Below the pieces are notes generated by a model. It saw nothing but the letters and a program-made list of their open reading frames with translations, was not told where the DNA came from and made no database searches. The translations under genes and the position numbers were made by a program. Below are positions 27,288-37,385 of a stretch of DNA of 64,000 nt, piece by piece. Source of the DNA: Mucilaginibacter sp. dw_454. Lineage in GTDB: Bacteria; Bacteroidota; Bacteroidia; Sphingobacteriales; Sphingobacteriaceae. Location: assembly GCF_018449775.1 (NCBI RefSeq), contig NZ_JAAVVB010000001.1:248001-312000 (forward strand), given 5' to 3'. Position 1 is the first letter of the stretch. Every line of letters starts with the position of its first letter.

Positions 27288-28589
27288 TTAATAATTGATT
27301 ACGAATTGGGTATTGCCGGGAAACAGGGCTTTTTCCAGGGACCGGTCAAGCCCGTAAATATCTTTATAGATAACCAGTTCACCATCTGTCATCAAATAGG
27401 TCAGGTAAGTTATTTTCACCGGAACTTTCTTTTTTAAACGGAAAGTACGGACCTGCGCTGCATGTAAAGCCTTTTTCATGCCGGCTACCTTGTTTTCCGC
27501 GCCGTCATAGCGTAACAACAGCGCTGCCAGCTTTTCCGGGTGCGCTACCCGGATACTGCCATCGCTCAGATCCCGCTGTGCCCGGCCAAACTGTTGTTGT
27601 TCACGACTGCCCTGGGGCCTGATGGTAAAAGAACCAGCCGCCCCCGGATAGGATAGGTTAGATCGATCCGCAGGTTTTTCAGGGATGATTTCCGGCAGTA
27701 ACGTGGAAAGACGGGGAAGCGCCATCCGGGGTGAGTCCTCAGCGGCTGCCGTTACCAGGTTGCTGATGGCACCTGGTATGCGGGCGGTCTGGTGCTGGGG
27801 GTTCCCGACAATGATCCTGAAAACGTAGGCTGAATCCGGCTCGTAGAGGGTTAAGGTGTAAGCGGCGATATTGACCTGGATAAAAGGGCCTTCCGCGGCC
27901 GAAGCCCAGCGGAGCCGTTCCATACTCAGCGTCATGCCTTTAATGTCCGCCGCGGAAACCTGGTAATTATCCCCGGAATGAACCCCAAGTAACATATACA
28001 ACTGGTACTGCAGATCCCGGTATTGCTTACTAGTGGGTTGAACGCCGGTGATCACACTGATCAGGTCCGTTTGCCCGAGCGCACGTGTCAGCATTTTTTC
28101 GGCATGGAAAGCATCAGGGATTCCGCGATCCACCTTGCCGGCCGGATAGACCGGGTTTTTCCGGCCATAATGTAAATGGTTCATATAGGCGATCATGGCG
28201 TCAGACAGGAGCATATCAAAGCGGGCCTGTCTGGCCGCGCTGATGGTGCCCGGCGTTTCTAAAATGTCATGTAAGGTATTATACGATAATTCATTTTGGT
28301 GATAGTTTACACCTGCAAGGCCAAATTGTTCCGTACAATCGATCAGCAGCATCGCCTGCCAAGTTGGCCCTTCTCCCGTCTGGGGTTTAAACCATGCGGA
28401 ATGATAGGACCTGGACGCATAGAAACGTTTAACGCTTTGCGGAAATAATAATTTTTTGCCGGCAGGACCGCCCAATTGCCGCCGGATCTCACGGGAAAGA
28501 CTGTCTGCGTTTACGACTGTGGCGGCTAAACAACCTAAGCCGCTACAGGTCAGCAATAGCGTATAAAAGAAGGTAACGGACTTTTTCAT
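27288..28589 (-). CDS. L,D-transpeptidase-like protein with lost catalytic residues
   Basis: A 433-residue exported protein with a signal peptide (hydrophobic residues 5-20) and the general layout of YcbB-type L,D-transpeptidases: an N-terminal scaffold domain, a middle helical region, and a catalytic domain. It is similar in organisation to the active enzyme at 46462, but the catalytic SHGCIRI motif is changed to SDGSIRV: His is Asp343 and the nucleophile Cys is Ser345. It is therefore probably inactive as a transpeptidase and may bind peptidoglycan or regulate the active paralog. ATG 28589 is chosen; the promoter -7 element lies only three bases before it. Confidence 0.8.
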   Translation of the reverse strand: MKKSVTFFYTLLLTCSGLGCLAATVVNADSLSREIRRQLGGPAGKKLLFPQSVKRFYASRSYHSAWFKPQTGEGPTWQAMLLIDCTEQFGLAGVNYHQNELSYNTLHDILETPGTISAARQARFDMLLSDAMIAYMNHLHYGRKNPVYPAGKVDRGIPDAFHAEKMLTRALGQTDLISVITGVQPTSKQYRDLQYQLYMLLGVHSGDNYQVSAADIKGMTLSMERLRWASAAEGPFIQVNIAAYTLTLYEPDSAYVFRIIVGNPQHQTARIPGAISNLVTAAAEDSPRMALPRLSTLLPEIIPEKPADRSNLSYPGAAGSFTIRPQGSREQQQFGRAQRDLSDGSIRVAHPEKLAALLLRYDGAENKVAGMKKALHAAQVRTFRLKKKVPVKITYLTYLMTDGELVIYKDIYGLDRSLEKALFPGNTQFVINY

Positions 28590-28592
28590 AGC

Positions 28593-28688
28593 CAAAGATG
28601 GCTAATGCCAGCCGCTAAAATAATGATGCAGGACAGCGGCCGGGGTGACCGTACTCATTTTTTTTCCGCTGCTCTTCCGGTAAATTTG
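28593..28688. promoter_or_regulatory. Bidirectional FNR-type promoter region
   Basis: One box, TGACCGTACTCA (28646-28657), serves two divergent promoters. To the right, TAAATTTG (28681) is exactly 35 bp away and drives the 35-residue gene. To the left, CATCTTTG (28600 to 28593) is exactly 57 bp away and drives the L,D-transpeptidase-like gene. Confidence 0.65.
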
Positions 28689-28709
28689 TTCATCATTAAA
28701 GCATTGATC

Positions 28710-28817
28710 ATGAGTACAGAACTGTTAGAATTTTCAGACCGGATCGACGAGTTGTTCGACCCGGTTGCGGCTGAGCCGGATGATTTTTGGCAACAGCTGA
28801 TCCACTTGTTTATCTGA
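28710..28817 (+). CDS. 35-residue microprotein with an FNR-type promoter
   Basis: ATG 28710 to a stop at 28815-28817 encodes 35 residues: acidic, amphipathic and without a membrane segment, with sequence features MSTELLEF, DELFDP and FWQQLIHLFI. It is too short to classify. The support is the promoter: a consensus -7 element TAAATTTG at 28681, an FNR-type box at the 35-bp spacing with a T-run, and a leader of about 16 bases after the predicted start. The gene converges with queD. It may interact with another regulon member, but no partner can be named. Confidence 0.65.
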   Translation: MSTELLEFSDRIDELFDPVAAEPDDFWQQLIHLFI

Positions 28818-28835
28818 ACGACGGATCTGCCGGTT

Positions 28836-29192
28836 TCATACGCCTTCATAAATTACCCCGGATGAAGGCGTTTCTTTAAGTTCGATACGGCTTAATTGCG
28901 GCAGTAAAGGTTTGATCTTGTTCCAGATCCAGACGGACAGTACTTCTGCCGTCGGATTTTCCAATCCTTCAATCTCATTCAGCAGGTGATGATCCAGCAG
29001 GTCAACGACCGGTCCGGCGGCCATCTTCAGGTCTCCGTAATCCATTACCCAGCCTTCTTTTTCCCGGACTTTACCGGTTACAAACACCGTTAAATGATAC
29101 GTATGGCCATGCAGGCGCTTGCACTTATGCCCTTCAGGAACCTGCGGAAGAAAATGCGCGGAATCAAAGGAGAATTGCTTATAGATGATCAT
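28836..29192 (-). CDS. queD: 6-carboxy-tetrahydropterin synthase family protein (QueD-like)
   Basis: A 118-residue member of the PTPS/QueD family. The zinc ligands are in SAHFL and CKRLHGHTY, with the catalytic Cys in the CxxxHGH arrangement that marks QueD rather than eukaryotic PTPS, and the C-terminal ELKETPSSG with the substrate-binding Glu. QueD makes 6-carboxy-tetrahydropterin from dihydroneopterin triphosphate for the queuosine pathway. No other queuosine genes are here. It lies 13 bp after copA on the same strand and is probably co-transcribed. Confidence 0.92.
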   Translation of the reverse strand: MIIYKQFSFDSAHFLPQVPEGHKCKRLHGHTYHLTVFVTGKVREKEGWVMDYGDLKMAAGPVVDLLDHHLLNEIEGLENPTAEVLSVWIWNKIKPLLPQLSRIELKETPSSGVIYEGV

Positions 29193-29205
29193 CAGGCTTT
29201 CGTTC

Positions 29206-31347
29206 TTAAATTTTTGAATTTCTTAATCTTAAGGCATTAAGGATGACGGATACCGAACTCAGGCTCATGGCCAGCGCGGCGGTCATCGGGGAGAGCAACA
29301 AACCAAGAGACGGATAGAGGACACCTGCCGCGACCGGTATGCCCAGCGCGTTATAGAAAAAAGCAAAAAACAAATTTTGTTTAATGTTCCTCATGACGGC
29401 ATGGCTCAGGTTCCTGGCCTGAAGGATGCCTTTCAGGTCTCCTTTTACGAGGGTGATCTTGGCGCTTTCTATCGCCACATCCGTTCCGGTACCCATGGCG
29501 ATGCCGATATCCGCCTGCGCCAGTGCCGGGGCATCATTGATCCCGTCACCGGCCATGGCCACTATTTTGCCTTCCGCCTGCAGCTTTTTGATTTCGTCAA
29601 GCTTGTCCGCCGGTAATTGCCCGGCTTTAAAACCGGTCAGCTGCAGTTCACGGGCGACCGCGGCTGCCGTATGTTCATTATCGCCGGTGAGCATGATCAC
29701 CCCGATGCCCTGCCGCATTAATTCCCTGACCGTATCCCGGCTGCTCGCTTTGATGGGATCGCTGATCATGACCAGGCCCGAGACGGTCCCGGCTACCGCA
29801 ATATAAGAGATGGTTTTTCCTGCTTGCTGGCCGAGAAGCGCTTCCTGCGCCAGCTCCGGCGGAATTTCGGCGCCTGCCTGTTGCATCAGCGCCTCGTTGC
29901 CAACCGCCAGCGGCTGTTGGTTCACGGTTCCGGTAACGCCCTTGCCGGGTACAGCCTGAAAGTCGTTCACCGCTGTCAGCGAAAGATCCCTCGCAGCGGC
30001 AAAGGCCACCAATGCGCTTGCCAGCGGATGCTCGCTGTATTGGTTCAAAGACGCGATGGCGCAGATCAAATCATCATCCTTAATGCCGCTGACCACGACC
30101 ACTTTTTCAACGGCCGGTTTACCTTCGGTCAGGGTGCCGGTCTTGTCCGTGATCAGGATATTGACGCGGTCCATCCGTTCCAGCGCTTCCGCGTCCTTGA
30201 TCAGGATGCCGGCTCCGGCGCCTTTGCCAATGCCGACCATGACCGACATGGGTGTAGCCAGGCCGAGCGCGCAGGGGCAGGCAATAATCAATACGGCAAT
30301 GGCATTGACTAAGCCATAGACGAAGGCGGGTTCCGGCCCGAACCTGGCCCAGGCGATGAAGGTGATCAGCGCCAGCAGGACCACCGCAGGTACAAAATAC
30401 CGGGCGATGCGGTCGGTTAATTGCTGGATCGGCGCCCTGGAACGGCTGGCCGTACTGACCATTTCCACGATGCGGGCGAGCAGGGTTTCCGCGCCTACTT
30501 TTTCGGCGACCATGATAAAGGAGGTATTGCCGTTGATTGTGCCGGATATAACGTTTTCTCCCGCCTTCTTTTCCACCGGGATGGGTTCCCCGCTGATCAT
30601 GGATTCGTCGATCGTTGCCCCGCCTTCGGTGATATGACCGTCGACCGGGATCTTATCCCCTGGTTTCACGCGGAGCAGATCTCCTTTTACGATCTTGTCG
30701 ATAGCGATGACCTGATCCTTCCCGCCCGAGACCAGTGTCGCTTCGGTAGGTGCCAGTTTTAACAGGGCTTTAATCGCGCCGTTGGTCCGGCTATGCGCCT
30801 TTGCTTCCAGCAACTGACCTAACAGCACTAAGGTGAGTATAACCGTAGTCGCCTCAAAATACAAGGCAACAGCTCCGTGATGGGTTTTGAATTCCGGCGG
30901 AAACATTCCGGGCAGGAACAGCCCGGTTAAACTGAACAGGAAAGCCACCCCGGTACCCAGGCCGACCAGGGTAAACATATTCAGGTTCCAGGTCACGACC
31001 GATAGCCAGGCCCGAACGAAAAAAGAGCGGCAAACATAAATTACGGGAAGGGACAATACCAGTTGCACCCCGTCCCATTCAGCGGTGGACAGGAGTTTCA
31101 ACAAAGGATTGGCCGGCATCATCCCCAGCATCGCGATTAAAAAAACCGGGATGGTGAAAAAGGCGGCTACCCACATTTTGCCTGATAGCTCCTTATATTC
31201 CTGTTCTTCTCCATCCACTGATGGAATGACCGGCACGAGGTCCATGCCGCAAATCGGGCAGGCTCCCGGGCTGCTCCTGGTAATTTCCGGGTGCATGGGG
31301 CAGGTAAAAGTTTTGCCGGCAGGGTTCTTGGTGTTGTTTTTTATCAT
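29206..31347 (-). CDS. copA: Copper-translocating P-type ATPase (CopA-like, HMBD type)
   Basis: A 713-residue P1B ATPase. The N-terminus carries a heavy-metal-binding domain with a YTCPMHP-like segment (TFTCPMHPEI, then CPICGMDL) rather than MXCXXC ferredoxin-like domains. The membrane copper site CPC (IACPCALGLATP), TM7 YNALGIP and TM8 MSLSSVSV agree with Cu+ transport; DKTGTLTEGKP and [10 protein letters not shown] complete the catalytic core. In cbb3-containing bacteria such pumps may supply or remove Cu+ for oxidase assembly (inference). ATG 31347 is preferred over an earlier start. It lies 54 bp after the aldehyde dehydrogenase. Confidence 0.93.
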   Translation of the reverse strand: MIKNNTKNPAGKTFTCPMHPEITRSSPGACPICGMDLVPVIPSVDGEEQEYKELSGKMWVAAFFTIPVFLIAMLGMMPANPLLKLLSTAEWDGVQLVLSLPVIYVCRSFFVRAWLSVVTWNLNMFTLVGLGTGVAFLFSLTGLFLPGMFPPEFKTHHGAVALYFEATTVILTLVLLGQLLEAKAHSRTNGAIKALLKLAPTEATLVSGGKDQVIAIDKIVKGDLLRVKPGDKIPVDGHITEGGATIDESMISGEPIPVEKKAGENVISGTINGNTSFIMVAEKVGAETLLARIVEMVSTASRSRAPIQQLTDRIARYFVPAVVLLALITFIAWARFGPEPAFVYGLVNAIAVLIIACPCALGLATPMSVMVGIGKGAGAGILIKDAEALERMDRVNILITDKTGTLTEGKPAVEKVVVVSGIKDDDLICAIASLNQYSEHPLASALVAFAAARDLSLTAVNDFQAVPGKGVTGTVNQQPLAVGNEALMQQAGAEIPPELAQEALLGQQAGKTISYIAVAGTVSGLVMISDPIKASSRDTVRELMRQGIGVIMLTGDNEHTAAAVARELQLTGFKAGQLPADKLDEIKKLQAEGKIVAMAGDGINDAPALAQADIGIAMGTGTDVAIESAKITLVKGDLKGILQARNLSHAVMRNIKQNLFFAFFYNALGIPVAAGVLYPSLGLLLSPMTAALAMSLSSVSVILNALRLRNSKI

Positions 31348-31401
31348 AGGAATAAAAATAGTCAATCCGCAGCTTGCTGTGGATTGACTGCCAGGATTTG
31401 A

Positions 31402-32805
31402 TTAATAAGCGTTTTCCGCTGTGGTTACGCGGATCAGCTTGGTGTTGACAAACTCATAAATGGCTGCGGGAGATTGTTCCCTGCCGTAGCCGGAATGTTT
31501 CGTGCCGCCAAAAGGTAATTCAGGTGCAATGCCGGTCACATGGTTGATGTAAACCATACCGGTATCGATCTGCCTGGCCACATTTACGGCGCGCTGATCA
31601 TCTGAACTGAATACGCTGCCGCCCAGCCCAAAATCGGTGGCATTGGCTAAAGCAATCGCTTCCTGTTCGTTCTTTACCCGGTAGAACATAAACACCGGCC
31701 CAAAGATCTCTTCCTCGTAGGCAGCGGTGCCCGGCTGGATATCGGCCAAAATGGTTGGTTCCATAAAAGCGCCCGGGCGATCGATACGATGGCCGCCGGC
31801 CAACACGGTCGCGCCTTGTTCAACGGCTTGCTGAACCTGTTTGATCACGTCTGCTACTGCTTTTTCGCTGCTCAGCGGTGCCAGGTCGGTTTGTTCGTCC
31901 GTCGGGTCGCCTACCTTTAAAGCGGCAAATTTGGTTTTTACTTTTTCCAGGAAAGCATCAGCAATCCCTTCCTCTACGATCACTCTTTTTGGCGATACGC
32001 AAACTTGTCCCGCGTTCCAGATCCGGCCGCGCACCGCGGCTTCGGCTGCCTGTTCGACATCAGCGTCATCCAGCACGACAAACGCGTCGCTGCCGCCAAG
32101 CTCCAGGGTGGATTTTTTAATATACTTCCCGGCTGCCGCGGCAACGGAAGATCCGGCCGGCTCGCTGCCGGTAAGCGTTACCGCTTTGATCCGCTTATCA
32201 GCGATCAGGCGGTCGATCTTGGAACCGGGTATAAACAGGTTTTGGTAAACGCCTGCGGGAAAACCGGCCTCCAGGAAAATATCCTCCATCAGCTGCGCGC
32301 ATTGCGGTACGTTGGAGGCATGCTTCAGCAGCATCGTGTTACCTGCCATCAGGTGTGGCGCCGCTGAACGGGTGATCTGGTAGAAAGGGAAATTCCAGGG
32401 CTGGATACTCAGCAATACGCCGATAGGCTCATAAGACAGGAACGCTGATCCCAGCGGAGTGTCTAAAGGCTGATCGGCCAGGAACTTTTCGCCGTTATCG
32501 GCATAGTAATCAAAAATAGCCGCGCAAAGTTCCACTTCCGCCCGGCTTTCTTTCAGGAGTTTGCCCATTTCGAGGGTAGCCAGCGCTTCCAGCTGGGGCC
32601 CGCGGACACGCAGCAGATGCGCGACGCGGCGCAACAGTTGTGCCCGTTCTGCCTTTGGTGTTTTCCGCCAGCTTTGAAAAGCGGTGTCGGCCAGGCCGAT
32701 CTTTGAATCGACCTGTTCATCGGTCATCACCTCGAAGGTGGCGACAATTTCATTATTAAAAGGATTGACCGATTTGATCGGTGACGTTTTGCTTAGTGCT
32801 TCCAT
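31402..32805 (-). CDS. NAD(P)-dependent aldehyde dehydrogenase (succinate-semialdehyde dehydrogenase-like)
   Basis: A 467-residue ALDH. The catalytic Cys is in NAGQVCVSPKR and the general-base Glu in LELGGSDAFVV, with the GVLLSIQPWNFPFYQ nucleotide-binding block near residue 130. The length and motifs are like GabD/short-chain aldehyde dehydrogenases. It could oxidise acetaldehyde or other toxic aldehydes formed during fermentation; substrate cannot be read from sequence. The FNR-type promoter at 32825-32889 precedes it, and copA and queD follow closely and may share the transcript. Confidence 0.92.
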   Translation of the reverse strand: MEALSKTSPIKSVNPFNNEIVATFEVMTDEQVDSKIGLADTAFQSWRKTPKAERAQLLRRVAHLLRVRGPQLEALATLEMGKLLKESRAEVELCAAIFDYYADNGEKFLADQPLDTPLGSAFLSYEPIGVLLSIQPWNFPFYQITRSAAPHLMAGNTMLLKHASNVPQCAQLMEDIFLEAGFPAGVYQNLFIPGSKIDRLIADKRIKAVTLTGSEPAGSSVAAAAGKYIKKSTLELGGSDAFVVLDDADVEQAAEAAVRGRIWNAGQVCVSPKRVIVEEGIADAFLEKVKTKFAALKVGDPTDEQTDLAPLSSEKAVADVIKQVQQAVEQGATVLAGGHRIDRPGAFMEPTILADIQPGTAAYEEEIFGPVFMFYRVKNEQEAIALANATDFGLGGSVFSSDDQRAVNVARQIDTGMVYINHVTGIAPELPFGGTKHSGYGREQSPAAIYEFVNTKLIRVTTAENAY

Positions 32806-32824
32806 GATCTTGCTGTTCTTTGCT

Positions 32825-32889
32825 CAAAAGTAGCATGGGAGCGGGGGCTAATCAATGATGTACGACCGCAATAATTGTGATCTTGCTCA
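32825..32889 (-). promoter_or_regulatory. FNR-type box and promoter for the aldehyde dehydrogenase
   Basis: On the minus strand box TGAGCAAGATCA (32889-32878) is exactly 57 bp from a perfect -7 TACTTTTG starting at 32832. This is the same geometry as the YceI promoter at 9556. Confidence 0.7.
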
Positions 32890-32902
32890 CCTTATCAGGG
32901 GC

Positions 32903-34535
<1,633 letters not shown>

Positions 34536-34540
34536 GGCTT

Positions 34541-34605
34541 CGAATTTACCCTCCGGTGCAGGCTGATTTATCGTAACAAATCAACCCGGAAGCTGATATT
34601 TATCA
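34541..34605 (-). promoter_or_regulatory. FNR-type box and promoter for the GcvH-like/SPT-like genes
   Basis: The minus-strand box TGATAAATATCA (34605-34594; palindrome extended to CTGATAAATATCAG) is exactly 57 bp from -7 TAAATTCG starting at 34548. ATG 34535 is thirteen bases from the -7 start, at the expected transcription start. Confidence 0.6.
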
Positions 34606-34629
34606 GTTTTTAAACCGATCGAAGCTATA

Positions 34630-34764
34630 TTAGTTCCGGAAATAGCTGACCATGATGATCCCCAGGATAATACCTGCGATCATAATGACATACAGCAGGA
34701 TCTCATTCCCCGCGAATTTTTTGTATTTCGTCCAGAAGGTATAATCAGTCCTGCGTTTTGACAT
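34630..34764 (-). CDS. 44-residue single-span membrane microprotein
   Basis: ATG 34764 to TAA at 34630 encodes 44 residues: a basic, aromatic N-terminus (MSKRRTDYTFWTKYKK) and one hydrophobic span (about residues 24-41, ILLYVIMIAGIILGIIMV). A perfect -7 element TACTTTTG (34776-34769) lies four bases before the ATG, so the mRNA should be leaderless and the longer in-frame extension upstream is excluded. The FNR-type box at 34811 is 46 bp from the -7 start. In size and topology it recalls accessory microproteins of terminal oxidases (CydX, CcoQ), but that is speculation. Confidence 0.65.
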   Translation of the reverse strand: MSKRRTDYTFWTKYKKFAGNEILLYVIMIAGIILGIIMVSYFRN

Positions 34765-34768
34765 CGTA

Positions 34769-34876
34769 CAAAAGTAGGGGATAATTTGCCCGCCGGATAA
34801 AAATCCGGTATGATATAAATCAGTATTCCGCCTGATGTTTTTCCGCATTTTGCGCCACCCCGGGGTATTACCTTTG
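34769..34876. promoter_or_regulatory. Bidirectional promoter with one FNR-type box
   Basis: The box TGATATAAATCA (34811-34822) lies between two divergent, apparently leaderless genes. On the right, perfect -7 TACCTTTG (34869) is 58 bp away, with ATG 34882 five bases later. On the left, TACTTTTG (34776) is 46 bp away, with ATG 34764 four bases later. Confidence 0.6.
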
Positions 34877-34881
34877 ACCTA

Positions 34882-35238
34882 ATGGAAAAGCCTTCGAAGG
34901 CAGAACAGGTAAAAATGAAAGATACTTTTAATATGGGGTACGATTTACAGCAGGCGGGATTTGATTTCGCGGCCGTCAATCAGCGAAGCGAGCATAATTT
35001 GGAATTACTGAATGGTATCGCGGAAGATTTTGTCAAAGCGTCATTCCAAAAAGCCGGGATCAAGTGTGATAAGGAAGAAGTTTTGTACCGGTTTGATGAA
35101 GCCCTCCCGGCGATGAACAGCGATGAGCCGGTCCTGATCGTCTATGCCGACAGCGCGGCGACACTGCGGGTTAAATTCATCAACCGGTCAAATCCTTTAT
35201 TTACCAACCTGTTTGTGGAAGAGCTGGCCAAAGCGTAG
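34882..35238 (+). CDS. Hypothetical cytoplasmic protein
   Basis: A 118-residue soluble protein with a helical N-terminal part (MEKPSKAEQVKMKDTFNMGYDLQQAG) and a mixed C-terminal part with the segment PVLIVYADSAATLRVKF. Two Cys/Asp/Glu-rich positions (IKCDKEE) are visible. The family is not recognised. It has an FNR-type promoter with the ATG at the predicted transcription start. A second small gene follows after 6 bp. Confidence 0.6.
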   Translation: MEKPSKAEQVKMKDTFNMGYDLQQAGFDFAAVNQRSEHNLELLNGIAEDFVKASFQKAGIKCDKEEVLYRFDEALPAMNSDEPVLIVYADSAATLRVKFINRSNPLFTNLFVEELAKA

Positions 35239-35244
35239 CATCAA

Positions 35245-35499
35245 ATGATAGGCCTACCATTATGGGTGAAATATCAGCAGCGGGCATATTTGTATTATAT
35301 CTTATCCCCGCCCGGCCAAAGGGATTCCTCCTTTGAGATCCTTTTGGAAGGCAGGAATTGTAAGATCTGTTTGGATGAAGACGGTACCTGGGTGGAAAGG
35401 AATGATGAAGGCACCACGATGTTTGATGCGGAACTGATCCGGTTGATCGGTAAAATCATCAATGGCCATTTCCATATCAGGAAGCATAATTACAGCTGA
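35245..35499 (+). CDS. Hypothetical small protein
   Basis: An 84-residue soluble protein, probably mixed alpha/beta, with two cysteines in NCKICLDEDG. It begins 6 bp after the preceding gene's stop and is likely co-transcribed with it. No family is recognised. The sequence has no membrane segment or signal peptide. Confidence 0.5.
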   Translation: MIGLPLWVKYQQRAYLYYILSPPGQRDSSFEILLEGRNCKICLDEDGTWVERNDEGTTMFDAELIRLIGKIINGHFHIRKHNYS

Positions 35500-35599
35500 C
35501 CCTAACCTTGCGCGCTTCAAAAACACCGATGCCGTAGTGAAGGCAAACATGTGACTTAGTCTTTAATGAACCAATAATGGGCCAAAATATGCTGCTGAG

Positions 35600-36877
35600 C
35601 TATTGGTATAAGTTGCCGGATAAAATTTGATCTGCCGGGTAAAAAGGTTTTTCATGCCCGTCATATTTACCATCCTCCAGGTTTTTACCAATAGCCTTAA
35701 AAGCGGTAATAGTCTTGTACACCTCTTGAAACGTATGGATCGCCGTAGGAATAAGCCGCAGGATAATCATGCCCTTCGGGATGACCGGATAAACCACCAT
35801 AGAGCAAAAAATGTCATGATGCTCCCGCAGGTCCCCGACGAGTTTGGTCGCCGCCTGGATCGAACCTTGTAAGTAGACCGGGGTAACGGGTGACTCCGTG
35901 TTGCCAATATCAAGGCCGGCTGCCCTTAATCCGTTCTGTAGTTCGTGCGTGATCTGCCAGAGTTTGATGCGCAGTTCCGGCTGCTCCCGGATCAGCTGCA
36001 AGCGCTGGTGCAGGCCGAAAACGACCGGCATCGGCAGTGACTTGGCGTAAATTTGGGAGCGCATATTGTAGCGCAGGTACTGGATGATCTCCTTCTTGCC
36101 GGAAATAAATGCGCCGATAGCGGCGAAAGCTTTCGCAAACGTACCGAAATAGAGATCGATGGCATCCTGCACACCCTGCAACTCACCGGTCCCGGCACCC
36201 GTCGGGCCCATTACGCCGATGCCGTGCGCATCATCTACCAATAAGGTAAAGTCATGTGTTTTTTTGAAAAGGGCGATCTCTTTGAGTTTGCCCATATCGC
36301 CGCGCATACCGAAGACGCCTTCGGTGATCACCAGTATCCCGCCATTGCCGGCCGATATCAGTTTCTCCGCCCGGTTTAGCTGCTTTTCAAAATCTTCCAT
36401 ATCGTTATGCTTGAACACGAACCGCTTCCCGGCATGTAAGCGGCAGCCATCAATGATACAAGCGTGTGCCTCGGAATCATAAACGATCACGTCATGCCGG
36501 TCTACCAGGCTATCGATGACCGACAGCATTCCCTGGTAACCATAATTCAGCAGGAACGTATCCTGCTTGTTCACAAATTCGGATAGTTTCCCTTCCAGCA
36601 GTTCATGCAGGGTAGAGTTGCCCGTCATCATGCGCGCGCCCATGGGATAAGCCAGGCCATATTGTTTGGCCCCCTCTTCATCGGCTGTACGGACATCGGG
36701 ATGATTGGCCAGGCCGAGATAATTATTTAAACTCCAGATCAATTTCTCTTTTCCGTTAAACATCATGCTGCTGCCGAGTTCACCCTCCAGCCTCGGATAG
36801 GCAAAATAGCCGTGGGCGTAATGTGCATGGGAACCAAGCGGGCCTAATTTTGACAAAGCTTTTTCTAGTAAATTCAT
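35600..36877 (-). CDS. Second alpha-oxoamine synthase-like PLP enzyme
   Basis: A 425-residue PLP enzyme related to but clearly different from the 32903 product. The PLP lysine is in TFAKAFAAIGAF; other blocks are NNYLGLANHP, YGLAYPMGARMMTGN, DSEAHACIIDGC and VDDAHGIGVMG. The N-terminal 35 residues and the tail after residue 395 are extra. It could condense an acyl thioester with an amino acid different from serine. It overlaps the DUF983 gene by 4 bp, as the last gene of an operon starting at 38673. Confidence 0.85.
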   Translation of the reverse strand: MNLLEKALSKLGPLGSHAHYAHGYFAYPRLEGELGSSMMFNGKEKLIWSLNNYLGLANHPDVRTADEEGAKQYGLAYPMGARMMTGNSTLHELLEGKLSEFVNKQDTFLLNYGYQGMLSVIDSLVDRHDVIVYDSEAHACIIDGCRLHAGKRFVFKHNDMEDFEKQLNRAEKLISAGNGGILVITEGVFGMRGDMGKLKEIALFKKTHDFTLLVDDAHGIGVMGPTGAGTGELQGVQDAIDLYFGTFAKAFAAIGAFISGKKEIIQYLRYNMRSQIYAKSLPMPVVFGLHQRLQLIREQPELRIKLWQITHELQNGLRAAGLDIGNTESPVTPVYLQGSIQAATKLVGDLREHHDIFCSMVVYPVIPKGMIILRLIPTAIHTFQEVYKTITAFKAIGKNLEDGKYDGHEKPFYPADQILSGNLYQ

Positions 36878-37314
36878 GTAGTTGTTTTTAAATTGGTAAC
36901 CGCTTCACGGCTTTCCGTAACAATTGCCGGCTTATCCAGTTCCGGATGGTAATGCACTTTCGGGGATAGCCAGTATAACAGGAATACCCTGGAATACCTG
37001 AAATTGACCGGGGATAAGGCAAACAGCCCAAACAGGATCGCTGAGGTATAAAGCCAGGGTGAATCACTGTTTCCCGTGATCAGGTAGGTCAAATAACAAA
37101 TCATTCCACCCTCCATGATATTCAGGGCATAGCTCACGTACATCGCGGCGTAAAAATAACCCGGTTCGATTTCAAAGATCATCCTGCAGTCCGGACAATG
37201 GATATTGATCCGGTTAGAACTGAAACTATACATCCCGCCTTCAAACATCTTCCCGCGCCTGCAGCGCGGGCATTTGGCGTGCAGCATCGCCCGCGATTTC
37301 GGTGTCTTTTCCAT
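36874..37314 (-). CDS. DUF983 family membrane protein
   Basis: A 146-residue DUF983 protein. Two zinc-ribbon-like cysteine pairs precede the membrane part, CPRCRRGKMF (about residue 15) and CPDCRM (about 40), followed by two hydrophobic helices (about 52-75 and 82-105). Function is unknown. DUF983 genes often adjoin alpha-oxoamine synthases or oxidase clusters in Bacteroidota, which suggests an envelope or lipid-related role, as does its overlap with the synthase gene. Confidence 0.85.
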   Translation of the reverse strand: MEKTPKSRAMLHAKCPRCRRGKMFEGGMYSFSSNRINIHCPDCRMIFEIEPGYFYAAMYVSYALNIMEGGMICYLTYLITGNSDSPWLYTSAILFGLFALSPVNFRYSRVFLLYWLSPKVHYHPELDKPAIVTESREAVTNLKTTT

Positions 37315-37385
37315 TTAATTGATCGTTCTGCTGCCGGTTTGTACTATTTTATCTATATTCTTATAGCAGGGCATCAACACTTTCA

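Noticed and set aside
34594..34605. Box as control of a plus-strand gene
   Set aside because: No plus-strand gene of note follows; the exact 57-bp spacing to the minus promoter of the GcvH-like gene fits better.
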